In this document: piece by piece, positions 43,537 to 53,384 of the stretch
Position numbering within the stretch: position 1 is the stretch's first letter
Layout: each line of letters begins with the position of its first letter
IMG/VR virus record: IMGVR_UViG_3300020190_000049
Coordinates: 1-64,000 of that record
Source: a virus
Reading direction: 5' to 3' (one strand)
DNA length: 64,000 nucleotides
Notes under the pieces: model-generated
The model's database searches: none
What the model was told of the DNA's origin: nothing
The model's input: only the letters and a program-made list of their open reading frames with translations
Position numbers and translations under genes: made by a program

Positions 43537-45087
43537 TCATGCTTCCCTATCTGTGTTATCGGGTGTTAGTTGTCCAGGCGCTTGATTTTCGTGCAGGGCC
43601 CAGGGCTCGTGCATTGGTACACGTTTCATTATGCTTTTTAAGGGTTCTTCTACTGAATATCTTTTTTTGTTTTCCCAAGGTTCCGTGGGATCGGTAACTA
43701 TGTTGTCGTGGGTCGGCAGCACTTCTGCAGGAAGTGCTGGGGTGGCTGGTACCCCATTCATGTTTATAGTTACAGCAGTTTCAAAATGTCCTATACCGCT
43801 TAGGATATTCGTGTTAGCACCGGCGGTAACATTATTATTCAATGTAGTTAAAATATCGAGGCTACCGGAGGTGGTGATATATCCGTCGCCGCCCACTAAT
43901 ATTTTAGTATCATATTGACTTTCGATGTGTATCCTACCGCTGTCAAATCCGTTAACATCTGCGCTGTCTCCGTCACTGTAATCCGCAGAAGCTTTGACGT
44001 TAACGTTTCTACCTGCTTCGAGATTTATATCTCTGTCTGCTCTGATATTCAGATCATTCTGAGAATGGATGCTGATACTATCTGCTGAATAAATGTCTAT
44101 CTTACCGTTGCTAGTGAGCTCTATCCAAGCAGTACCTTTAGCATTACCTATGTAGATAAGATCTTCCGAATTATGCAAAAGCAGTTGGTGTCCAGTCCTA
44201 GTCCTTATTCGAAAATATTCGTTATATGGAATATTTGGGTCTCCCTTTTCTCCGTTATCAGTATCTGCATATTCGACTGGGCCTTCGCTGGCTGATGTGA
44301 TACGTTGATATCTATCTTCTCCATCATCCATAACCAATGTGGTTCCCCCTAGCCTTGACACAGGCACCGGCACTGAACTTAAGGTATTTTTCTTACCTAT
44401 AAATTGTTTTTTAGTTCCCTCTCCTCTGTTGAAAGGTCCTGGGGTGCTGATACCAAATACTGCATTAGGAACACTGCGTCTGCTAGTAGAAGTAGTCACT
44501 CCTCGGACGTCGTCCTCTAATAACCCTTGCTTTAGAAAGATATCTGCGATAGGATGAATGGCTTTTTTGATCTTGTCTATGTTAAGACTTTTTTCTAGGC
44601 TGTTTGTTTTTCTATTAACCTCGGCGACCGGCAGTGGCTGGGTAGTATCGTACTTCTTTTTTTGATCTGCAGTGGCTTCGACTTCAATAGAACCTCCGAT
44701 CGCCGGAATCATTTGATTCATGAATCTTCCGGGGACACACCCAATAAAATAACCGTCGGCAGGATTTCCATTGATAAAAACGACTAAAACTGTGGTTCCT
44801 ATTTCTACTGTAGGAAACCACATACCGTAACTGGTCTGCGTATCGTTCCAGTCAGTCTTGTTCAATCCCATATTTTCGTAGGCCGTAGAACCATAGAACG
44901 GGCTAGCATATTTTACAGGGAATGTCTGAGAATCTTCTCCTATGGTATTACCTTGATCTCTCAGCAGAGTAACTTCTAGACCGCACATGAAACTAGGATC
45001 TAGGTATCCTATAACTTTGGCCAATAATATACCAGTACCAACTGATCCGTCAGATAACTGTCCAGAACTTCTCTTTTCAATAGCCAT
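43537..45087 (-). CDS. 5: Baseplate central spike/hub protein gp5-like, no lysozyme domain
   Basis: A protein of 516 residues. The N-terminal OB-fold region has GTGILLAKVIGYLDPSFMCGLEV, KYASPFYGSTAYENMGLN, SYGMWFPTVEIGTTVLVVF and PADGYFIGCVPG. This region fits gp5/VgrG-type spike proteins. The C-terminal part has short repeats of polar and hydrophobic residues (TSNGKIDIYSADSISIHSQ, RADRDINLEAGRNVNVKA), as in the beta-helix needle of VgrG and gp5. I see no lysozyme motif between them. T4 gp5 carries a lysozyme domain there, so this phage must digest peptidoglycan by other means. Pairs with the 802-residue neighbour. Confidence 0.83.
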   Translation of the reverse strand: MAIEKRSSGQLSDGSVGTGILLAKVIGYLDPSFMCGLEVTLLRDQGNTIGEDSQTFPVKYASPFYGSTAYENMGLNKTDWNDTQTSYGMWFPTVEIGTTVLVVFINGNPADGYFIGCVPGRFMNQMIPAIGGSIEVEATADQKKKYDTTQPLPVAEVNRKTNSLEKSLNIDKIKKAIHPIADIFLKQGLLEDDVRGVTTSTSRRSVPNAVFGISTPGPFNRGEGTKKQFIGKKNTLSSVPVPVSRLGGTTLVMDDGEDRYQRITSASEGPVEYADTDNGEKGDPNIPYNEYFRIRTRTGHQLLLHNSEDLIYIGNAKGTAWIELTSNGKIDIYSADSISIHSQNDLNIRADRDINLEAGRNVNVKASADYSDGDSADVNGFDSGRIHIESQYDTKILVGGDGYITTSGSLDILTTLNNNVTAGANTNILSGIGHFETAVTINMNGVPATPALPAEVLPTHDNIVTDPTEPWENKKRYSVEEPLKSIMKRVPMHEPWALHENQAPGQLTPDNTDREA

Positions 45088-47495
45088 TATCCACCCTCAT
45101 CACCATAACCATAACCATATACTGTGGTATCAACAGGACCTGTCTGTGGCGGCGCTTCTTTAATTTCATACAACGATTGGCTCTGTTTTTCAATTTCGGC
45201 CCGTCCTTTGAAATCGATGCTTTGATGAACCACTCGATTTAAATCTAATGTTTGCGTATATACGCCGCCTGAAAATTTATTGTCTACAGCGAGCACTCTG
45301 TATAGCCCGCTATAAGGACTGACCCACTGCCCTTTGGGAAAATTAAATAAACCCCCCTTTCCTGTGGTTCCTAGGTTAGGCTCTATGGGATTCCTAAAAG
45401 TCACATATATGAACACTTCGGTTCCTTGCCAATTCATCGTTCCATCTGAAGTAACTTGTTCGTTAGGCCCATATTCTCCTAGATATAGAGAACATATACC
45501 AGCGTCCGAAAGATAAAAAGGATCGCCTATGATATCCATTTTCACCTGCATCATGTCTCTGTTACCATCCTGGAAAGCGTCCTGGAAAGCATCTGCTATA
45601 ATCTGTTCAACGTTCTTTTCACCAGAAAAAGATCCGGTCCGTATTTTATAATTCGGTTTTACTTCCGGAGTTCCAGTTTCAGATGCGGCTGCTGCTGGTG
45701 CGGAACCAGATTGAGCTTGTGCTGCTAATCTTCTCGTCTCGGCCGCTGATTGATTATCGGTATTCTGTATGGCACTGTGTTCTTGTGGTGGGCGAGGCAA
45801 GCGTCCCGTATGGAACATTCCGTTGAAAATTAAATCAAATTTTAATATATTATTGTTGAGTCCTGTATAAAGATAGTCGTATCTCTTGGCACATATTGTT
45901 TCTCTTCCTTGAGTGCCTGCTGTGGCCGAAGTGGGATTTTTTAGATATTCAGCGCTGACTTTAAAAGGTATGATTCTGTAGATATATTTTTTCGCACGTT
46001 GATTTCTTATCTTATCAAAATCTAAAAGATTGATCTGTATGTCAACCCTAAACCAGTTGACAAGACCGGTCTTCGGATCTATGGCTTCTGGTTTGAGATT
46101 TTTCGCGCAATATTCACTGGCTAACACTATTAGTTTGATAATATTTGTTATCGGGGTCAATTTTCCGAATATAAAAGCCCGACGAGTGGGATCGATCGAC
46201 ATATTATCTCGCTGTATCCTTCCGGTCTTAGGGTCTACCGTATCTACTGCATCTTTAAAAAGATAGTTACCGCCAGAAGTCGCGCTAAATCCCATGCTGC
46301 TGTAGCCTATATCACCTTGACCGTAATCGATAGTTTCAAAATCTGCACTGCTCGCACTCGCAGATATGGGTTTTCCGGCGTTTAGGTCTATTATAGCACG
46401 TAGCGCTTCTGTAGATATTCCTCCCTGTAATCCCACTTTATCCTGCCAGTCTACAGGAAAAACTATTTCGTAGACATCGGGCTTTCCTACTAATTTCCTG
46501 TCTTCTAGACCAAATTGTATCTGATTAAGGGCATTCATTAGACTAGATTTGCCACTGGATAAAACTTCTAGCACTGTGCTACCTGTTATGGTGAGATCTG
46601 TTGGAAAAGTATTAGCACTGTCTTGATATCCTGCATGGTGCAACGGCACCGCCGTGACTTTATATCTACTGCCGCCTTCGTCAACTTTCATTTCCGAATC
46701 GGTAATCTTTATAGTAAAATATTTGGCTAGTTGTTCTTTGCTTGAAAAAATTCTTCCTTTGTCGTCGAACCCAACGAATTCTAGTTTTAATAGAAACGGT
46801 ACTTCTCCTATATATTGAGGATAACCGGCATCTATGGCCGCGGCCTGGAGGCTCTGATAAAATAATCCCATAGAATATGGTTCATACACTTCGAACGTAA
46901 ATCCGGTCACGTTCGTCCATCCCGCATCTTGGCCGGCTAATCGTGTGGCTAAGACGACGTTGTCTATGAAAAATTCTGGACTTCCGTTGGCTGTTTTTAC
47001 TCGCTGTTTATCATATCTACCAGCGGTAGACAAAACGATATTTTTCAACGCTCCGGGTTTTCCTCTATAGGTATTGGGATTATTGAATTGATTAGGCTCT
47101 AGACAGCACAGTGTCCATAGGCAGTTATAAGAAGCGAACTGTTCCAAAACATTTTCATAAGGCGGACCATTAGTTATTTTTTCTAGACCGAACGTCTTGA
47201 TGGCTGGAGTTTTGGTCGGATCTTCGTTGACCTCAGATGCTTCAGATGGATTAATGGTAGCAGAATTTCCTGTCGGAGCACCAGTCGTCGTTCGAGCCGA
47301 TCCGTTAGGCAGTCCTGGTTTAGGTGCAGTTGGATCTAATGGGGATCCGTCTGGTTTCCTTCCTAGAAATCCTGAAAGAGATGCATTGAGATTCCTGTTT
47401 CTTTCTACCTGCTCTGCTGTGATACCTTCCGGATCGCCACTGGCTGCGTTTATTCTTGCTGCTTCTTGGGCCGGTGTTTCGTCAAACACAGCCAT
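45087..47495 (-). CDS. Baseplate hub-type structural protein, gp5 neighbour
   Basis: A protein of 802 residues. Residues 1-95 are polar and probably disordered. The folded part starts FEQFASYNCLWTLCCLEPNQFN and includes FTFEVYEPYSMGLFYQSLQAAA and YPQYIGEVPFLLKLEFVGFDD, a beta-rich hub-like domain. The C-terminal part has GDPFYLSDAGICSLYLGEYG and YRVLAVDNKFSGGVYTQTLDLNRV, resembling a LysM or gp27-like late domain, and the protein ends VYGYGYGDEGG. It overlaps gp5 by one base, as expected for a gp27 functional counterpart. A direct match to gp27 is not claimed. It contains a short tandem repeat AFQDAFQD near 45570. Confidence 0.68.
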   Translation of the reverse strand: MAVFDETPAQEAARINAASGDPEGITAEQVERNRNLNASLSGFLGRKPDGSPLDPTAPKPGLPNGSARTTTGAPTGNSATINPSEASEVNEDPTKTPAIKTFGLEKITNGPPYENVLEQFASYNCLWTLCCLEPNQFNNPNTYRGKPGALKNIVLSTAGRYDKQRVKTANGSPEFFIDNVVLATRLAGQDAGWTNVTGFTFEVYEPYSMGLFYQSLQAAAIDAGYPQYIGEVPFLLKLEFVGFDDKGRIFSSKEQLAKYFTIKITDSEMKVDEGGSRYKVTAVPLHHAGYQDSANTFPTDLTITGSTVLEVLSSGKSSLMNALNQIQFGLEDRKLVGKPDVYEIVFPVDWQDKVGLQGGISTEALRAIIDLNAGKPISASASSADFETIDYGQGDIGYSSMGFSATSGGNYLFKDAVDTVDPKTGRIQRDNMSIDPTRRAFIFGKLTPITNIIKLIVLASEYCAKNLKPEAIDPKTGLVNWFRVDIQINLLDFDKIRNQRAKKYIYRIIPFKVSAEYLKNPTSATAGTQGRETICAKRYDYLYTGLNNNILKFDLIFNGMFHTGRLPRPPQEHSAIQNTDNQSAAETRRLAAQAQSGSAPAAAASETGTPEVKPNYKIRTGSFSGEKNVEQIIADAFQDAFQDGNRDMMQVKMDIIGDPFYLSDAGICSLYLGEYGPNEQVTSDGTMNWQGTEVFIYVTFRNPIEPNLGTTGKGGLFNFPKGQWVSPYSGLYRVLAVDNKFSGGVYTQTLDLNRVVHQSIDFKGRAEIEKQSQSLYEIKEAPPQTGPVDTTVYGYGYGDEGG

Positions 47496-47496
47496 C

Positions 47497-47796
47497 TTAG
47501 ACTCCTAAAAATTTTTCTATATTTGATTTTTTAGGACAGTAGATCTGTGTCCCTGGTTCAAAATCATAGATCGGATCTTTGATCACACTCATGTTTCTCT
47601 GAACGAATATCCACCATAACTGCGAATTTCCGTATAGATCAAAAGCCAATAAATCTGGTCTATGTCTATACTGGTTTTCTATAGTGTATAAAAAATCATC
47701 TGACTCTGCGGGAACTGGTCGGATAGTCAACAGTTCTAGATAAAAATTGTTTTCTCTGGTATTCCTATAAGGAGAATAAGCAGTATATGATGCCAT
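47497..47796 (-). CDS. 53: Baseplate wedge protein gp53-like
   Basis: A protein of 99 residues. It has the short gp53/LysM-type pattern YRHRPDLLAFDLYGNSQLWWIFVQRN, then NMSVIKDPIYDFEPGTQIYCPKK. In T4, gp53 joins adjacent wedges near the hub; shorter versions of about 100 residues occur in marine relatives. The ends abut the 802-residue hub protein (one base) and the gp48-like protein (two bases). Confidence 0.82.
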   Translation of the reverse strand: MASYTAYSPYRNTRENNFYLELLTIRPVPAESDDFLYTIENQYRHRPDLLAFDLYGNSQLWWIFVQRNMSVIKDPIYDFEPGTQIYCPKKSNIEKFLGV

Positions 47797-47798
47797 GA

Positions 47799-48923
47799 TT
47801 AAACGAATCCTGCTCCTGCTACGACATTGCCATTAGCATATTCTTTGAGGTTGAACTGTCTCAGTCTCGTCCTATTATAAATGGGGGCCAGCACTATAGT
47901 TATGTTGCTACTGGTAGGAACCCAAGTAGGTTCTGTTCCTTTAGTGTATTTGAGATAATTCACATCTTCTTTTAAATCTACACTAAATGATTTTATGATA
48001 ACTGGTACCCCTTTAAAAACTCTAGCACCGTATCCGCTTAATTGACAGATGACTGGCGGATTTCCTACATTTTCGCCTGTACCGAAAAACATCCTAGTGG
48101 CCGTTTTAAAAAAAGTCGTTCCTTGTATCCAATATTCCGCATCCAGTTCTGTTTCAACAGAAAATTCTCCAGTGATCTGGATATCATCCACTTGACTATT
48201 TTTATAAGCATAGTACGGTTGTATATTGTGTATAGGATCTATCTGCGTATAATTTGCCTTGGTTGATACCGTGATATTAGGAAGATATGGAAAAACAAAC
48301 CCGCCCGTTTCTGAAAGCCTGGCAAAGGCATTTCCAAAAAGCCCAAAATTGCAGTTTATTTTTACACGCCAATCGTTTTCCGATCCCGGTTTCAGTTCGA
48401 CAAAGGATCCCTGGGCACTAAATAATTCTGCACCACTTGGTAAATTTTTTCCTCTGGCCATACTTAATAAATTGTTCAACATGCCTGCTCCCGACGACAC
48501 CTGTCCTGCTAGTTTTGCTAGCCCGGCTCCAAGCCCTCCACCAGCGAGCCCTAATTTGTCTAGGCTGGCTCCGATGTTAGATGTTACATTGCTGATAGAT
48601 CCCACCGCATCTGTTATGCCGCCGAGAGCACCTTGTGCGTTAGATACTAAACTTTGTATGGGATTACCTACACCTCCCATCGCACCTGTGACTCCGCCTA
48701 GCGCACTTTGGGCATCTGCGGCAAATGTACTGGCGGCCGCTGTAAATCCATTGAGTCCGGTACCGACAGCGCCTGATAGTTTAGATATTGTGTCATTGAC
48801 GTTTGATTTAAGTGAGGCAAACTGTTCACCATTCATTGCTCCGGCTGCAGAATCAGCAGCCGCTGAGACCTGCTGAGATACAGAAGAAACTAATTTTGCC
48901 AAAGGGTTAATAGATAATGCCAT
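47799..48923 (-). CDS. Baseplate tail tube cap protein, gp48/gp54-like
   Basis: A protein of 374 residues. The first 170 are Ala/Gly/Ser-rich and low in complexity (SSVSQQVSAAADSAAGAM, ALGGVTGAMGGVG), perhaps helical and partly disordered. The folded part has ENDWRVKINCNFGLFGNAFARL, GGFVFPYLPNITVSTKANY, AYKNSQVDDIQITGEFS and QGTTFFKTATRMFFGTGENVG. This pattern fits the tube-initiating cap proteins of T4-like phages. A strong AAAGGAG precedes the ATG. It is the first gene of the long minus-strand structural transcript. Confidence 0.74.
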   Translation of the reverse strand: MALSINPLAKLVSSVSQQVSAAADSAAGAMNGEQFASLKSNVNDTISKLSGAVGTGLNGFTAAASTFAADAQSALGGVTGAMGGVGNPIQSLVSNAQGALGGITDAVGSISNVTSNIGASLDKLGLAGGGLGAGLAKLAGQVSSGAGMLNNLLSMARGKNLPSGAELFSAQGSFVELKPGSENDWRVKINCNFGLFGNAFARLSETGGFVFPYLPNITVSTKANYTQIDPIHNIQPYYAYKNSQVDDIQITGEFSVETELDAEYWIQGTTFFKTATRMFFGTGENVGNPPVICQLSGYGARVFKGVPVIIKSFSVDLKEDVNYLKYTKGTEPTWVPTSSNITIVLAPIYNRTRLRQFNLKEYANGNVVAGAGFV

Positions 48924-48950
48924 TTTGGTAAGAAATCTCCTTTATAGCAC

Positions 48951-48958
48951 TATTTATT
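48951..48958 (-). promoter_or_regulatory. T4-like late promoter candidate before the gp48-like gene
   Basis: The minus-strand AATAAATA core lies 28-35 bases upstream of the ATG at 48923, with AAAGGAG between. It sits in the 84-base gap between divergent genes and would drive the baseplate operon. Confidence 0.6.
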
Positions 48959-49007
48959 ATAGGAAAAATATGCTAATATTATTATCTAATAGGAGTAATC
49001 AAGATCG

Positions 49008-49865
49008 ATGACCACGCCAGTTACTAAAATAAAATATCTCACAAATAAAGATCTGTTAAGAGAAATACATCTAAGCAAAAACACATATTGCAGTTTTTCT
49101 AAACCGGAATATAGCGAATACGACACTATAATAACCAGTTTAGAAAAAATCAACATAAGAACTATCGCAGAGGCTAAGAGAAATAGAGCTGCTAGATTAT
49201 CTAAACAAAATCACGAATCTGCTGTGCTCACAGGCGGCAAAAAACTTTCTGCTAAGGAATTTGAAATAGATTATAAAAAAATCGCTAAACAAGATGTGGT
49301 ATTCCGCGTAATGACATTTGAGCATGTACCGTTAGCACCTGGTCGTAAAAAGACTCTGAAGAATACCGCGGACAGCCACGAAAAGGTAAACTTTCCTCCG
49401 TTCCAGCATTGGAAGTTTGACGAAAACGATAATTTGATCTGCGTAGGCAAGAGCCACTGGAAAGGTGGGGTCAAAACTGGTAAATTCAACAAAGAGCACG
49501 GCAGGATGACTGACAATCTAGCCCGCATGTTCCTTAAACTCTGCGAGAGATATGCGACTCGAGGTAATGTCCGTGGATACACCTACAACGACGAGATGCG
49601 TGGACAGGCTATCCTACAGTTAACACAGATTGGATTACAGTTTGACGAGAGTAAATCTGACAATCCTTTCGCTTATTATACTGCTGCTGTGACTAATTCC
49701 TTCGTGCGTATCATCAATATCGAAAAACGCAATCAGAATATCAGGGACGACATATTAGAGATGAACGGTATGAACCCTTCCTGGACTAGGCAGAACAGCG
49801 GTGGAGGGAATTATATAGGTAATAGTGGTGCTACTTCCGGAGAAGGATCAGGCTTTGATGATTGA
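49008..49865 (+). CDS. 55: Late-transcription sigma factor gp55
   Basis: A protein of 285 residues. The C-terminal part (ARMFLKLCERYATRGNVRGYTY, then EMRGQAILQLTQIGLQFDESKSDNPFAYYTAAVTN and SFVRIINIEKRNQNIRDDIL) matches the sigma region 2-like core of T4 gp55, which recognises TATAAATA late promoters with the host RNA polymerase. The core is preceded by about 100 residues (lysine-rich, KNTADSHEKVNFPPFQHWKF) that T4 gp55 (185 residues) lacks, a form seen in marine T4-like phages. TAGGAG lies before the ATG. It is transcribed divergently from the late baseplate operon it should activate. Confidence 0.9.
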   Translation: MTTPVTKIKYLTNKDLLREIHLSKNTYCSFSKPEYSEYDTIITSLEKINIRTIAEAKRNRAARLSKQNHESAVLTGGKKLSAKEFEIDYKKIAKQDVVFRVMTFEHVPLAPGRKKTLKNTADSHEKVNFPPFQHWKFDENDNLICVGKSHWKGGVKTGKFNKEHGRMTDNLARMFLKLCERYATRGNVRGYTYNDEMRGQAILQLTQIGLQFDESKSDNPFAYYTAAVTNSFVRIINIEKRNQNIRDDILEMNGMNPSWTRQNSGGGNYIGNSGATSGEGSGFDD

Positions 49866-49930
49866 TCATGTAGAACAAATTGTAGTAAAATTAAAAGTCT
49901 CCGGATAGATTGCAGATAGGAAAAAACTCT

Positions 49931-50941
49931 ATGGCATTATTTAAAAAATTAGCAGCATTTACCGACATACACTTCGGATTGAAATCGGGTAGTAGGACAC
50001 ACAATCAAGATTGTGAAGACTTTGTAAAATGGTTCTGTGAAACTGCTAGGACAGAAGGTTGTGAAACTGCTATATTCCTAGGCGACTGGCATCATAATAG
50101 AAGTGCTACAGATGTTTCTACCATGAACTACACGCTTTCGAATCTCGAAAGGCTTAGTAAAAACTTCGAAAAGGTTTATTTTATCTTAGGCAACCACGAT
50201 CTATTCTATAAAGACAAACGCGAAATTAATTCTGTAGAATTTATGAGATTGTTTCCTAACGTCATTCCGATTCGAGAACCTTTTACTGGAGGTGATGTCA
50301 CTATTCTACCTTGGCTAGTAGGTGATGAATGGAAGGATGTTCCTCAAATCAAAAGTCGATACATATTCGGACACCTAGAATTGCCATCATTTTACATGAA
50401 CGCCATGGTACAGATGCCGGATCACGGACAATTGCAGCGCAGTCATTTTAAAAATCAAGAATACGTGTTCACTGGACACTTCCATAAACGCCAGCATAGC
50501 GGAAATATCATTTACATGGGCAATGCTTTCCCCCATAACTATGCAGATGCTGGCGACGATGATCGCGGCATGATGATCCTAGAGTGGGGTGGCACACCAG
50601 AATATCGCACATGGCCCGATCAACCGGTCTACAGATTGTACAGGTTAAGTCAAATCATGGATGACAGTGACAATCTCATGAGACCAAAGATGCACTGTCG
50701 TGTCACTATCGATCTTCCTATCACATTCGAAGAGGCTAATTTTATCAAAGAACAGTTTATTCCGCAATATAGTCTCAGAGAACTGATGCTGATACCTGAA
50801 AAAGTAGAAATAGAAAGCAGTTCAACTCCCATCGATATCGCTTTCGAATCAGTAGATACTATCGTCATGAATCAACTGAACGCCATCGATAGTGATGCAT
50901 ACGACAAAGCCTTGTTGCTAGACATATACAAAGATCTATGA
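49931..50941 (+). CDS. 47: Recombination nuclease subunit gp47 (SbcD/Mre11-like)
   Basis: A protein of 336 residues from the ATG at 49931; a TTG 21 bases upstream would extend it but lacks a ribosome-binding site. The calcineurin-like phosphoesterase motifs are present: FTDIHFGLKS, LGDWHHNRS, LGNHDLFYKD and GHFHKRQHSG, with a further His in IFGHLELP. These bind two metal ions. gp47 pairs with gp46 to resect DNA ends in recombination-dependent replication. The next gene overlaps it by four bases, as in other T4-like phages. Confidence 0.92.
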   Translation: MALFKKLAAFTDIHFGLKSGSRTHNQDCEDFVKWFCETARTEGCETAIFLGDWHHNRSATDVSTMNYTLSNLERLSKNFEKVYFILGNHDLFYKDKREINSVEFMRLFPNVIPIREPFTGGDVTILPWLVGDEWKDVPQIKSRYIFGHLELPSFYMNAMVQMPDHGQLQRSHFKNQEYVFTGHFHKRQHSGNIIYMGNAFPHNYADAGDDDRGMMILEWGGTPEYRTWPDQPVYRLYRLSQIMDDSDNLMRPKMHCRVTIDLPITFEEANFIKEQFIPQYSLRELMLIPEKVEIESSSTPIDIAFESVDTIVMNQLNAIDSDAYDKALLLDIYKDL

Positions 50942-52719
50942 CTATTAAAATAAAAAATCTCACAGTACGTAATTTCATGAGCGTGGGCAATCAAACCCAG
51001 GCTATCGACTTTGATCGTGGACAGCTAACTTTAGTCCTAGGTGAAAATCTAGATCTAGGAGGTGATGATTCCGGTGCTCGAAACGGTACGGGCAAGACAA
51101 CAATCATAAATGGACTAAGTTATGCTATCTACGGCCAAGCCTTGACTAATATCAAACGCGACAATCTAGTTAACAAGATCAACGGTAAAGGCATGTTGGT
51201 CACTGTAACTTTTGAAAAAGACGGTGCTGAATACCACATCGAAAGAGGTCGTAAACCTAACTTATTGAGATTTTCAATCAATGGTCAAGAACAGGATCTA
51301 AAAGATTTAGATGAAAGTCAAGGCGACAGTCGAGAAACACAAAAGGCCATAGAAGAAATATTTGGAATGAGTCCTGATATGTTCAAGCATCTCGTAGCTC
51401 TAAACACTTATACAGAACCATTTTTAAGCATGAAGGCTGCAGATCAACGTGCTATTATCGAAGAATTATTAGGCATCACACTGTTAAGCGAAAAAGCAGA
51501 TCACCTCAAAGAGCAGATTAAATTTAGCAAAGATGCTATCGCTACAGAAAACACCAAAATAGAAACTATCAAAATTTCCAACGATAAAATACAGCAGAGC
51601 ATCCAAGCATTAGAGAGAAAACAAAAAATATGGAGCGAAAATAATGCTGCAGCGATCGGAGATCTCGAAACTAGCATACGTCATCTAGAAAAGATCGATA
51701 TCGAAGCAGAGATATCTGCCCACAAATGTTGGGACGACTACAACAAACGCAAGAATCGCAAGCAAGAAGCAGAACGATGGCTCGCCAGCATCATTGCGGA
51801 CAACCAGAAACAAGAAAAACTTATAGAAAAACTTAAAAAAGAAATAGAAAGCCTCGAGGCTCATAAATGTTATGCCTGCGGTCAAGATGTGCATGATAAC
51901 AAACAAGCAGAAATACTCAAGCAAAAAACAGATCAAATCAAAGAAGCGGCTCTGCAGATATTAGCCAACCAGACACAGGAACAAGAACATCAGGACACGC
52001 TGAAAGAAATCGGTGAGATAGAGAATTGTCCGGTAACACAATACGACACTATCGAGCAGGCCTACAATCATCGCAGCACTGTGGAAGGATTACAGAAGGA
52101 GTTGACTGCCAAACAGGTCGAAACTAATCCTTATACCGATCAGATCGAAGAATTATCTAAAACGGCTTTGCAAGAAATCGACTGGGAAATGATCAATGAA
52201 TTGACTAGAATCAAAGATCATCAAGAATTTTTATACAAATTGCTAACAAGCAAGGATAGTTTCGTACGTAAGCGTATTATCGATCAGAATCTAGCATTTT
52301 TAAACCAACGACTAACATATTATCTCGATAAAATCGGCTTGCCGCACATCGTAGAATTTCAAAATGATCTGTCGGTGCTTATCACACAATTAGGCCAGGA
52401 TCTAGATTTTGACAATTTATCTAGAGGTGAACGCAATAGATTGATACTTTCCATGTCATGGGCTTTCCGTGATGTATGGGAAAATCTCTATCACAGCATC
52501 AATCTACTTTTTATTGACGAACTAGTAGATTCGGGTATGGATGCCAGCGGGGTAGAATCTAGTATCGCTGTACTAAAAAAGATGACCCGCGAACGCGATA
52601 AGAATGTTTTCTTGATTTCTCATAGAGATGATCTAACCAGCCGTGTTAACCATGTCTTAAAGGTGATCAAAGAAAACGGTTTCACTTCGTACAGCACAGA
52701 TATTGATATCATAGAATAA
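50938..52719 (+). CDS. 46: Recombination nuclease subunit gp46 (SbcC/Rad50-like ATPase)
   Basis: A protein of 593 residues, close to T4 gp46 (560). It has the Walker A GARNGTGKTTIING (residues 46-58), a long coiled-coil pair with a zinc hook CYACGQ (C311, C314) between, the ABC signature LSRGERNRL (near 494-502), and Walker B INLLFIDELVDSGMD (near 523-535). With gp47 it forms a Rad50/Mre11-type nuclease for end resection. Overlaps link it to both neighbours. Confidence 0.94.
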   Translation: MTIKIKNLTVRNFMSVGNQTQAIDFDRGQLTLVLGENLDLGGDDSGARNGTGKTTIINGLSYAIYGQALTNIKRDNLVNKINGKGMLVTVTFEKDGAEYHIERGRKPNLLRFSINGQEQDLKDLDESQGDSRETQKAIEEIFGMSPDMFKHLVALNTYTEPFLSMKAADQRAIIEELLGITLLSEKADHLKEQIKFSKDAIATENTKIETIKISNDKIQQSIQALERKQKIWSENNAAAIGDLETSIRHLEKIDIEAEISAHKCWDDYNKRKNRKQEAERWLASIIADNQKQEKLIEKLKKEIESLEAHKCYACGQDVHDNKQAEILKQKTDQIKEAALQILANQTQEQEHQDTLKEIGEIENCPVTQYDTIEQAYNHRSTVEGLQKELTAKQVETNPYTDQIEELSKTALQEIDWEMINELTRIKDHQEFLYKLLTSKDSFVRKRIIDQNLAFLNQRLTYYLDKIGLPHIVEFQNDLSVLITQLGQDLDFDNLSRGERNRLILSMSWAFRDVWENLYHSINLLFIDELVDSGMDASGVESSIAVLKKMTRERDKNVFLISHRDDLTSRVNHVLKVIKENGFTSYSTDIDIIE

Positions 52720-52949
52720 TGTCTACAGACTCACACGATCAAATGATACAGGCGTTCCAAGAATATTTTAAATGGCAGGAGCGTTTTGAGTACAGAGGCA
52801 GCGACGAAGCAGGCATCAAGGCAAGATTTTGGTTGGCAGAAATACGCAGACAGGCGATGTTGAGGCGTAAAGAAATACAGGCAAAAAGAGAACAAAGAAA
52901 AACATCCAGAAAAGGCACGAGAGGCAAACCACTGAATATAACTAAATGA
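52719..52949 (+). CDS. Small basic phage protein, function unknown
   Basis: A 76-residue, strongly helical protein with FQEYFKWQERFEYRGSDEAGIKARFWLAEIRR and a basic C-terminal tail (KEIQAKREQRKTSRKG), which could bind nucleic acid. It begins in the last base of gp46 and ends against the GTG of the next gene. It is known from T4-like marine phages without a role. Confidence 0.72.
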   Translation: MSTDSHDQMIQAFQEYFKWQERFEYRGSDEAGIKARFWLAEIRRQAMLRRKEIQAKREQRKTSRKGTRGKPLNITK

Positions 52950-53384
52950 GTGCTGTGGACGTATCAAAACGAGTTCGTAGAAGAAATACCCGAAGGCTAC
53001 ATTGGCTTCGTGTATCTTATCACGAATCTACAGACCGGACAGAAATACATAGGCAAGAAACTAGCACAGTTTAAAAAAACTCGACCACCACTCAAAGGCA
53101 AACGACTTAAAAGAAGATCTACAGTTGAAAGCGATTGGCGCGATTATTGGGGTTCTTCCGATAGGCTCAACGCAGATGTCCAAGCACTAGGTCCGGAAAA
53201 CTTCACTAGAGAAATACTTTATCTTTGCAAATCCAAGGCAGAAATGTCATATCTAGAGGCAAGAGAGCAGTTTGAACGCAGGGTTTTAGAGTCTGATGAC
53301 TATTATAATGGCATTATAAACGTCAGAGTTGGCGGCTCAAACACGCTTAGGCAGCGTCTACAAGAACAATCTAAGGCAAAATAA
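52950..53384 (+). CDS. GIY-YIG nuclease-like protein
   Basis: A protein of 144 residues starting at GTG. GFVYLITNLQTGQKYIGKKL at residues 17-36 is the GIY-YIG signature, followed by a lysine/arginine-rich stretch, then WRDYWGSSDRLNADVQALG, FTREILYLCKSKAEMSYLEAREQF with the expected Glu of the active site, and a C-terminal NVRVGGSN. It is close to the seg-type homing endonuclease-like genes of T4-like phages. The next 500 bases are noncoding and look structured, so an intron-related or mobile origin was considered. Confidence 0.82.
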   Translation: MLWTYQNEFVEEIPEGYIGFVYLITNLQTGQKYIGKKLAQFKKTRPPLKGKRLKRRSTVESDWRDYWGSSDRLNADVQALGPENFTREILYLCKSKAEMSYLEAREQFERRVLESDDYYNGIINVRVGGSNTLRQRLQEQSKAK